The notes beneath the pieces are model-generated. The model made no database searches, was not told the origin of the DNA, and saw nothing but the letters and a program-made list of their open reading frames with translations. The translations under genes and the position numbers were made by a program. From Legionellaceae bacterium UBA2794 (GTDB lineage Bacteria; Pseudomonadota; Gammaproteobacteria; Legionellales; Legionellaceae), in NCBI GenBank assembly GCA_002352055.1, contig DEHS01000003.1, forward strand, positions 1 through 21,384: DNA of 21,384 nucleotides. The letters are read 5' to 3'. Shown here one piece after another: positions 15,420 through 21,384 of the stretch (the first letter of the stretch is position 1; each line of letters starts with the position of its first letter).

Positions 15420-18400
15420 TTAAACCAAACCTGGCTGATTTTCTTCAAGTTGCTGTGGTTCATCAGATTTTCTGCGGTGGTCTTCTGCAATGTAGGTATA
15501 CATTGTTGGAACTACAAACAAGGTGAATCCGGTACCGATTAACAGTCCCGTTGCAATAACCAAACCAATATCAAATCGACTGATTGCACCGGCGCCACTC
15601 GCAATAAGCAGTGGGAGAACGCCAAAAACCATTGCGGCGGTGGTCATCAAAATAGGTCGTAACCGAATTGCTGCAGCTTCTTCAACCGCTGCCCGTTTAT
15701 CCAGATTTTTCTCACGCTGGAGGTGATTCGCAAAATCCACGATCAGAATTCCATGCTTACTAATGAGTCCGATCAATGTAATTAATCCGACTTGAGTATA
15801 AATATTGATACTCGCAAGACCAAGGTTTAACGGGATTAATGCTCCGCATAGTGACATGGGCACGCTGATCAATACGATTAAGGGATCTCGGAAACTTTCA
15901 TATTGCGCCGCAAGAACCAGATAGATGATAATTATTGCAAATATAAAGGCAAAGATCAGCGCACTTCCTTCTTGCATGAATTGTCTTGATACCCCACCAA
16001 AATCATAGGTGAAGCCTTTAGGTAAGGTTTCGTTAGCCGCTTCCTGGAGAAACTCTAAACCTTGCCCCAGCGTTTTACCGGGCATCATCACTGCCTGTAT
16101 GGTTGCAGAGTTTAATTGCTGAAAATGAGTGGCTGAATTAGGCTGTGTTTTACTCACCGGCGTAACTACCGTTGAGAGAGGGACCATAATTCCGTTAACT
16201 GTTTTAACATAAATTTGTCCTAATTGTTCTGGAGTTAATCGGTATTTTCGATCAAGTTGAGGGATTACCTGATAACTACGACCTTGCAAATTAAAATAAT
16301 TGACATAATTTCCTGAAAGGGCGCTGGTTAAACTACTCCCTATAGCCTTCATATCCAGCCCCATTTCAGCAGCTTTGGAACGATTAATAGTAAACTCAAT
16401 TTGAGGTTGATTAAACTTTAACGCGTTATCAATATAGATAAATAAGCCGCTTTTTTTGGCTTTTTCTGTTAATTGATTAGCAACATCAAATAAGCTGCGA
16501 AAATCACTTGTAGTTTTAATCACAAATTGAACCGGAGGGCCGCTTCCCCCACCAGGAAGAGGAGGTGGAACAATAGCAAATGCATTAAGTCCGGCAATAC
16601 TTGATAATTGGTTTTGTAGCGGTTTTTTAAGGTCGAACTGACTTTTGGTTCGTTGATCCCAGGGTTTTAAGACCATCCCTGATATGGGCTGGCTTGAGTT
16701 TACCGAAAAGTAATTTTCAGTCTCTGGAAAGCTTTGGTATATCTTATCAAAGGGTTTGGTAAAGGCTTCTATATAATTTAGTGTGGCTGATTGTGGTGCT
16801 GTTGCCATCACGAAAAAGAAACCCTGATCTTCATCTGGAGCAGTTTCTGCGGCAGTATTGGTATATAAATAAGGTAACATCAGGATAACGACGGCTGAGA
16901 AAAGCAACATAATACTTCGGGTATCCAACAAGCTATGCAGAATTCTTTGATACCGTCCTTTAAGGCGATTAAACAGATTATCCAGGAAGTGCACAAATTT
17001 ACCACTGCTTATTTCTTTGGATAAAACTTTAGAGCACATCATTGGGGATAGAGTAAGCGCTATCACGCCCGAAATGATCACCGCACTCGCTAATGTAAAC
17101 GCGAACTCTTTAAATAATGCACCGGTTAATCCACCCATAAATCCAATGGGAGCATATACTGCTGCCAAGGTTATAGTCATGGCGATTACAGGTGTCGCAA
17201 TTTCTCTCGCTCCTATGATTGCGGCATTAAAAGGACTGTGACCTTCTTCGATATGACGATGTACGTTTTCTACTACTACAATTGCATCGTCGACAACCAA
17301 ACCAATACCCAATACGAACGCCAGCAGGGTTAACAAATTAATACTATAGCCAAGCATGAGCATTAAGGTGCACACCCCAACCAGTGATAGAGGTATGGTC
17401 ACTATAGGAATTAAAACGGAACGAAGGGAGCCGAGAAACAGATAAATGACCAAAATTACGATCACACCAGCTTCTACCATGGTGTGCATTACTTCATTAA
17501 TGGACGCTCTGATGAAGGCAGTCGCATCATATACTATGGTCCCTGTTAACGATGGGGGAAACTCTTTAATGATAGCGGGCATTAGCTTTCGAACATCACT
17601 TATTACCGTGAGTGGATTAGCAGTGGGCGTGGGTGTAATAGAGATGAAGACCGCTTTTTTACCGTTAAAGGTAACCGAGGTGTCGTAATTTTGCGAACCA
17701 AGTTTTATGGTGCCTATATCCCGTAAACGTACAATGGATCCATTATTATTCCTGACAATAAGTTTACTGAATTCTTCAGCATCATTTAAATCCGTTTTTG
17801 CAGTCATGCTGATAGCAACATATTCGCTTTTAGTGCTGCCTGCAGCAGTGAGAAAATTATTACTAGCAAGTACCGTCGATACATCTGAAGGAGATACATT
17901 GAGGGCAGCCATTTTAATGGGATTCAGAAAAATACGCATGGAATAGGTGGCGCCACCCAGAATTTCAGCTTTTGCAACACCATCAACAGTTTGCAATTGA
18001 GGTTGCACCACCCTCGTTGCATAATCGGTTATTTGTTGCGGGGTCATTTCAGTACTATCCAGACTGATATACATCAAGGCAGTACTGGTGTCCGATGATT
18101 TTAAAATGACCGGCTGTTGTGATTCTTTGGGTAGTTGATTGATAGTTTGCTGCACTTTACTCATTACATCGGTAAATGCCACTTGGGGATCAAAATTTAA
18201 TTTAATAGTAAGGGTAATGGTACTTAATCCTTGAACACTGGATGACGTCATGTAATCTATACCTTCGGCACTCGCGACAGAGCTTTCGAGAGGGGAGGTT
18301 ATAAATCCTGCAATCAAGTCTGCATCGGCACCTGGATAACTGGTTGTAATAGTGATGACCGTATTATCCATTCTCGGATATTGCCGAATTTGCATTTTCA

Positions 18401-18488
18401 TAATGGAGTTAATTCCAAATAAAAAAATGAGCAAACTTACCACTATAGAGAGGACGGGGCGTTTTATAAATATGTCAGTAAAATTCAT
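15420..18488 (-). CDS. RND efflux pump, inner-membrane transporter (HAE1/AcrB family)
   Basis: This 1022-residue proton-driven exporter carries drugs or other amphiphiles from the inner membrane and periplasm outwards through a tripartite complex. It shows the family's internal duplication, with 12 membrane helices and two large periplasmic loops (about 35-330 and 550-835). The proton-relay residues are visible: D400-D401 in GLVVDDAIVVVENV and K911 in GLISKHGILIVDF. The loop PPPLPGGGSGPPVQFVI is also typical of HAE1 pumps. AGGAT precedes the ATG. Its partner membrane fusion gene lies 130 bases upstream on the same strand, but a terminator sits between them. No outer-membrane factor or regulator gene is adjacent, so a TolC-type channel from elsewhere is expected. 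The substrate cannot be predicted. Confidence 0.94.
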   Translation of the reverse strand: MNFTDIFIKRPVLSIVVSLLIFLFGINSIMKMQIRQYPRMDNTVITITTSYPGADADLIAGFITSPLESSVASAEGIDYMTSSSVQGLSTITLTIKLNFDPQVAFTDVMSKVQQTINQLPKESQQPVILKSSDTSTALMYISLDSTEMTPQQITDYATRVVQPQLQTVDGVAKAEILGGATYSMRIFLNPIKMAALNVSPSDVSTVLASNNFLTAAGSTKSEYVAISMTAKTDLNDAEEFSKLIVRNNNGSIVRLRDIGTIKLGSQNYDTSVTFNGKKAVFISITPTPTANPLTVISDVRKLMPAIIKEFPPSLTGTIVYDATAFIRASINEVMHTMVEAGVIVILVIYLFLGSLRSVLIPIVTIPLSLVGVCTLMLMLGYSINLLTLLAFVLGIGLVVDDAIVVVENVHRHIEEGHSPFNAAIIGAREIATPVIAMTITLAAVYAPIGFMGGLTGALFKEFAFTLASAVIISGVIALTLSPMMCSKVLSKEISSGKFVHFLDNLFNRLKGRYQRILHSLLDTRSIMLLFSAVVILMLPYLYTNTAAETAPDEDQGFFFVMATAPQSATLNYIEAFTKPFDKIYQSFPETENYFSVNSSQPISGMVLKPWDQRTKSQFDLKKPLQNQLSSIAGLNAFAIVPPPLPGGGSGPPVQFVIKTTSDFRSLFDVANQLTEKAKKSGLFIYIDNALKFNQPQIEFTINRSKAAEMGLDMKAIGSSLTSALSGNYVNYFNLQGRSYQVIPQLDRKYRLTPEQLGQIYVKTVNGIMVPLSTVVTPVSKTQPNSATHFQQLNSATIQAVMMPGKTLGQGLEFLQEAANETLPKGFTYDFGGVSRQFMQEGSALIFAFIFAIIIIYLVLAAQYESFRDPLIVLISVPMSLCGALIPLNLGLASINIYTQVGLITLIGLISKHGILIVDFANHLQREKNLDKRAAVEEAAAIRLRPILMTTAAMVFGVLPLLIASGAGAISRFDIGLVIATGLLIGTGFTLFVVPTMYTYIAEDHRRKSDEPQQLEENQPGLV

Positions 18489-18533
18489 AAGTTATCCTGC
18501 TAAAACTATATTGAAATAAGAAACACCGTTAAA

Positions 18534-18568
18534 AAATGCCTTGGTAACATAAGTTTTCCAAGGCATTT
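18534..18568 (-). terminator. Terminator or attenuator inside the efflux operon
   Basis: The arms AAATGCCTTGG (18534-18544) and CCAAGGCATTT (18558-18568) pair perfectly over 11 bases with a 13-base loop. On the minus strand the stem runs straight into TTTTTT and then AAC. It lies between the fusion protein gene and the pump gene, so it should lower pump transcription relative to the fusion protein unless a second promoter is used. Confidence 0.75.
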
Positions 18569-18618
18569 GGTAATAAAAGTGCAGTCTGTAACCCTACAGC
18601 ATAAATCTGAACTTTTAT

Positions 18619-19881
18619 TTATTGACCTAAAGTGTCAGGATCGGCAATATCTTTAAGTTCAACGCTGTTATTAATTACTACTGATGTTCCATTTTGTAAT
18701 TTCAAATCGCCAGTACTCACTACAACTTGTCCCGGCTTAATTCCTTTTTTAATTACAGTGTAATTACCACGTTGCTCTCCAGTAGTGACGAATACGCGAT
18801 TTACAACCAGGACATCTTCTCCTTCTTTGTTTTTCTTGCCTTCCTTATTTTTTTCAATAACATATATGGAATTGCCATATAGACTATAAGATATGGCAGT
18901 TGAAGGAACGATAACCGTGTTCGGTTCAGCTGGCTGGCCGATATTTATTGACGCAAACATACCGGGAAGAAATACAAAACTTCTCACTTTGTTTTTGGTA
19001 TTTAAATCGCTATTACAAATAACAATTATATTACTTCCCTGAGGCTCTTTGCGCGTTTTGATTAAAGTTGATTTTTCAGGGTTTTTAATTCCGTCAGCTG
19101 GGCAGTTAGGTAAAATGGCCTGGAGTAGTACGTTATGGGTGTTCAGATCAACTTTGGAGTTAACTGCAGAGATGGTCCCTTCAAATAACATGTCGGGAAA
19201 TTCTTCAACAGAAAAAGTTATCTTCTGGTTGATATGTACTCGTTTGTATAATTGTTCAGGTACGTAAAATTCTAAATATAATGGATCCATTGATTGCAAG
19301 GAAACGATTGATGTCTGACCTGGGTTTATATATTGCCCCAGATTCACTTGCCGAATTCCCAAGCGACCAGCGAAGGGTGCTCCAATGTGTTTTTGATTAA
19401 TTTGCGCCTGAATTTCTTCAACTTTTGCCTGAGCCTGTTGGAGTTTTGCTTTGGCTTCGTCCACATTGGAGCTTGGTGTGGCGCCTCGCTTAAACAAATC
19501 AGTCTGTCTTTTATAGTCTAGTTCTTTGAGGGTTAATTCTGCCTGATTAAACTTTAACATGGCCTGATTTACGCTGTCATCAATGGTAATTAGCGGTTCG
19601 TCCTTAAGAACAAATTGTCCCGAATCAAAATCGATTTTAACTACATTTCCCGCAATTTCACTATTAACCTCTACCCCATTAATTGCTACGAAATTCCCAA
19701 TTGCACTGATGGTGGGCTCCCAATCTACTGATTTGGCAACAGCGGAAGATACGGTAACAGCTGGGGGTTCATATGTTGCAAAAAATCGCTTGATCATGAT
19801 TACTTTAAAGACATTGAAGGCGATGATGCCACCGAAAACAACCAACAGGGCTATTCCCATGATCTTCATCCGCTTTGACAT
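18619..19881 (-). CDS. RND periplasmic adaptor (membrane fusion protein, HlyD/AcrA family)
   Basis: This 420-residue adaptor links the inner-membrane pump to an outer-membrane channel. It has an N-terminal membrane anchor (about residues 8-30, no lipobox) and a lipoyl half-motif with EVNSEIAGNVVKIDFDSGQFV (given in part). An alpha-helical hairpin follows (about 105-162), then the second lipoyl half, HIGAPFAGRLGIRQVNLGQYI (part), and beta-barrel and membrane-proximal domains. Two things are odd. About 45 extra residues (roughly 259-304), with cysteines C260 and C289, interrupt the beta-barrel where relatives go directly to PGMF. A repeat KNKEGKKNKEGE (344-355) lies in the last domain. GAGGA precedes the ATG. 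The pump gene follows 130 bases later. Confidence 0.92.
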   Translation of the reverse strand: MSKRMKIMGIALLVVFGGIIAFNVFKVIMIKRFFATYEPPAVTVSSAVAKSVDWEPTISAIGNFVAINGVEVNSEIAGNVVKIDFDSGQFVLKDEPLITIDDSVNQAMLKFNQAELTLKELDYKRQTDLFKRGATPSSNVDEAKAKLQQAQAKVEEIQAQINQKHIGAPFAGRLGIRQVNLGQYINPGQTSIVSLQSMDPLYLEFYVPEQLYKRVHINQKITFSVEEFPDMLFEGTISAVNSKVDLNTHNVLLQAILPNCPADGIKNPEKSTLIKTRKEPQGSNIIVICNSDLNTKNKVRSFVFLPGMFASINIGQPAEPNTVIVPSTAISYSLYGNSIYVIEKNKEGKKNKEGEDVLVVNRVFVTTGEQRGNYTVIKKGIKPGQVVVSTGDLKLQNGTSVVINNSVELKDIADPDTLGQ

Positions 19882-19928
19882 TTGTTTTCCTCAGCTTAAG
19901 TCTGTTCATTTGATAATTTTGTAAATAT

Positions 19929-19957
19929 ATCATAAAGAGATATTTTATCCTCATAAA
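19929..19957 (-). promoter_or_regulatory. Possible promoter of the efflux operon
   Basis: On the minus strand TTTATG (complement of 19952-19957) is followed after 17 bases by TATGAT (complement of 19929-19934). The -10 is good and the -35 poor, as would suit a promoter that needs an activator. No regulator gene is next to it. Confidence 0.35.
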
Positions 19958-20010
19958 TGTTTGATGCTGATTCGAGATATATTTCTTTCCATGATCAGAA
20001 AAAAAACCTA

Positions 20011-20038
20011 TTGACTAAATACAACACTTTGTTACTAT
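20011..20038 (+). promoter_or_regulatory. Sigma70-type promoter of the small exported protein gene
   Basis: TTGACT (20011-20016) is followed after 16 bases by TACTAT (20033-20038). Transcription would start near 20045, leaving a short leader with AAGGGGAA before the ATG at 20068. This shows that the longer open frame from 19957 is not the real start. Confidence 0.65.
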
Positions 20039-20067
20039 GCTTTTGCATCTTAACTAAGGGGAAAACC

Positions 20068-20484
20068 ATGAAGTTTAAGTCTTTGTTACTCGTACTATGT
20101 TTCAGTGTATTTGGTTCAGCTTTTGCTGCTAACATTCATTTACATCCCAAAGCTGCAGTTACAGATAATAAATCTGCGCAAAAAAGCATGAATTATCCTG
20201 GATATTGTGAAATTGAAATTATCAATAACAGTTTCACTGATGTAAGAGTTTTTGGTACATATGATGACCTTACACCTCTGGAAGAATTTGTAGTATATCG
20301 TTACGAAGCCCCACATTACATAAGCTTGTTTTATTATAATGCCTGTCATCCTGAAATGTATTTGACAATTGTTCCGACATATTCTTCGCTGCCTATATAT
20401 TCAGGTTGGGCAAGAGCTAACTCTACAATTCGCATTCAACCTTATTTGAATAAGCAAGTTAAAGCGGAAATTTCTACTCGATAA
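20068..20484 (+). CDS. Small exported protein of unknown function
   Basis: The product has 138 residues. Residues 1-20 are a clear Sec signal peptide (MKFKSLLLVLCFSVFGSAFA-A). The mature part of about 118 residues has two cysteines, in GYCEIEI and NACHPEM, which could form a disulfide in the periplasm. It is rich in aromatic residues and beta-strand-like sequence, including VRVFGTYDD and YISLFYYNA. The start at 20068 is chosen because AAGGGGAA precedes it, a good promoter lies just upstream, and the signal peptide starts there; the frame is open back to 19957. I do not recognise the family. It is followed by a REP-like hairpin and then, in the same direction, by a lipoprotein gene. Confidence 0.78.
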   Translation: MKFKSLLLVLCFSVFGSAFAANIHLHPKAAVTDNKSAQKSMNYPGYCEIEIINNSFTDVRVFGTYDDLTPLEEFVVYRYEAPHYISLFYYNACHPEMYLTIVPTYSSLPIYSGWARANSTIRIQPYLNKQVKAEISTR

Positions 20485-20761
20485 GTAGTAGTTAAAAAAC
20501 GTTTAATGAATGATTCTAAAGATGGCTGTCAGTCATGAAGCTTCTCAAATGTCCCGCGACTGGTTCGCGGGATTCCAGATGGACCTAAAATATAAGTGGT
20601 GACGTGTTGCATCATTTGCTAATGCAACTTAAAAGTAGCGTTGTTTATGTGTTTAACGGCTTATATAAGCAAATTTAATAACCTAAAAGAAACCGATTAT
20701 GCCAACGTTATACGTTGACGATTGAGTTAATATTATTTTTTATTTGTTGTGAGGAGTTATT
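20485..20761 (+). other. Intergenic region before the His-rich lipoprotein
   Basis: This 277-base stretch holds the REP-like hairpin listed separately and a small inverted repeat, CAACGT-TAT-ACGTTG (20703-20717). That repeat lies ahead of a possible -10, TATTAT (20731-20736). It could be an operator for the downstream gene. No convincing -35 was found. Confidence 0.35.
20552..20572. repeat. REP-like hairpin
   Basis: TCCCGCGA (20552-20559) and TCGCGGGA (20565-20572) pair perfectly over 8 bases with a CTGGT loop, in an otherwise AT-rich gap. It continues into TTCCAGATGGACC. The GC-rich stem without a T-run resembles dispersed palindromic repeats more than a terminator. It differs in sequence from the repeat family at the window edges. 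Confidence 0.5.
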
Positions 20762-21148
20762 ATGAAATACCTCGTTACCTGTCTCATGGTGTTACCCGTT
20801 ATGACAGCATGCACCGTAATTCAGGAAGATTATTACCAACCTGATTATTACCGACCCGCGCCACAGGTCGAAGTTCGACGTTACCATCCTCCGGTCCACT
20901 ATCATAATGAAAATAGACGTTATCATGGACATAATGAATACCGGCCAGCCCCACAAGGAGGCTCTTATCATGGGCATAGTAGTGTAGGATCTGCTCCGCA
21001 GGTTCAGGGCAATGTGCATGGTCATGATGAGAGCAATCAGCAAATCAAACCGATAGCTCGCATTCAGTCATCATCTACAGAGAGCGCTGTAAAAATAGAA
21101 AATCATACACAAGTTAATACTCAAACGAATACTCATGGCCATAGTTGA
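20762..21148 (+). CDS. Histidine-rich lipoprotein with HGH motifs
   Basis: This 128-residue protein has a lipoprotein signal peptide ending in the lipobox-like VMTA-C17, so it should be lipid-anchored in an envelope membrane. The mature part is low in complexity: YYQPDYYRPAPQ and a later EYRPAPQ, then four HGH units (in YHGHN, YHGHS, VHGHD and THGHS). It has 12 histidines in about 112 residues. The clusters HPPVHYH and HGH suggest binding of Zn, Ni or Cu ions; this is an inference, as no family was recognised. GAGGAG lies close before the ATG. The C-terminal part is rich in S, T, N and Q and probably disordered. It is the last gene before the repeat pair. Confidence 0.75.
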   Translation: MKYLVTCLMVLPVMTACTVIQEDYYQPDYYRPAPQVEVRRYHPPVHYHNENRRYHGHNEYRPAPQGGSYHGHSSVGSAPQVQGNVHGHDESNQQIKPIARIQSSSTESAVKIENHTQVNTQTNTHGHS

Positions 21149-21271
21149 TCAATAGCGTCAATTCGCTTTAATTGAATAGACATTAATAAGTGAATAGATA
21201 GTATCTTCCTCGCGCACGGAGGTATCTCCTCATAATTTTTAATGCATAATAATGTTGTGAATTAATGAGTT
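21149..21271. other. Intergenic region after the lipoprotein gene
   Basis: A weak small stem GAGG/CCTC near 21218-21231, followed by ATAATTTTT, might terminate the lipoprotein transcript, but the pairing is short. No gene was found here. Confidence 0.3.
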
Positions 21272-21356
21272 GTATTCCCCACGCAGGTGGGGATCTATCC
21301 AATAAAGTGGTATTTTGCTAAATATTTGGATTGTTCCCCACCTGTGTTGGGATGAC
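21272..21356. repeat. Inverted pair of 29-nt REP-like units (REPIN-like)
   Basis: The unit at 21272-21300 and the reverse complement of 21328-21356 agree at 23 of 29 positions, with both ending GGTGGGGA-C-ATCC. Each unit is itself a palindrome around CCCCACGCAGGTGGGG or a decayed form of it. They are separated by 27 bases and face each other. This matches the layout of REP doublets, which RAYT-type transposases are thought to move; no transposase lies in the window. Confidence 0.65.
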
Positions 21357-21384
21357 AAAATAAACATTAAGTACGATTAAAGAA

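Noticed and set aside
19957..20067. Longer N-terminus of the small exported protein
   Set aside because: A good promoter lies within this stretch, and the ribosome site and signal peptide begin at 20068.
20715..20743. TTGACG promoter for the His-rich lipoprotein gene
   Set aside because: The only -10 at proper spacing is poor (TTTTAT) and would leave almost no leader before the ribosome site.
21272..21356. CRISPR-like repeats (GTATTCCCCACGCAGGTGGGG resembles a type I-E repeat)
   Set aside because: There are only two units, they are inverted and not direct, the spacing does not fit a 61-base period, and no cas gene is present. A REP doublet explains it better.

Overview
The window reads as a chromosomal segment of a low-GC gammaproteobacterium, most likely a Legionella species or close relative. 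The grounds are an AT-rich composition, proteins of gammaproteobacterial type (ValS, MetAP, RND pump), a large ankyrin-repeat protein with an acidic C-terminus like a Dot/Icm (type IVB) effector, and a Legionella-style mix of unknown small exported proteins. This assignment comes from recognition of families, not from a database search. No tRNA, rRNA, CRISPR array, insertion sequence or prophage gene was found.

Left part (1-5400): an exported NodB-type polysaccharide deacetylase on the minus strand. Two plus-strand genes follow, one a small unknown protein and one a YhhN/TMEM86-family membrane protein (lysoplasmalogenase-like). A convergent 946-residue ankyrin protein then shares a bidirectional terminator with the YhhN gene and has its own good sigma70-type promoter.

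Middle (5445-12224), all minus strand: a three-gene signalling operon encodes an MHYT-PAS-histidine kinase-REC-REC sensor, a single-domain response regulator, and an HPt-REC-REC-GGDEF diguanylate cyclase. Together these make up a full multistep phosphorelay whose output should be c-di-GMP. Upstream of it lie a Ku end-joining protein with no LigD in view, then a type I methionine aminopeptidase whose start lies inside an upstream ParD-like ribbon-helix-helix gene. That ParD-like gene is preceded by tandem dyads that look like its operator.

Right part (12467-19881), minus strand: valS, followed by a long perfect hairpin, and an RND efflux pair. The membrane fusion protein comes first, then an intergenic Rho-independent terminator, then the inner-membrane pump. 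No outer-membrane channel and no regulator gene sit next to them. The last two genes (plus strand) are a small exported protein of unknown function and a histidine-rich lipoprotein with HGH motifs.

Both edges carry pieces of one palindromic repeat family. An 85-bp inverted pair of 29-nt REP-like units lies at 21272-21356, and a cut copy of the same unit lies at bases 1-17. The least explained parts of the window are the ParD-like/MetAP unit with its candidate operator, the complete kinase-to-cyclase relay, the ankyrin protein, the insertion in the membrane fusion protein, and the His-rich lipoprotein.
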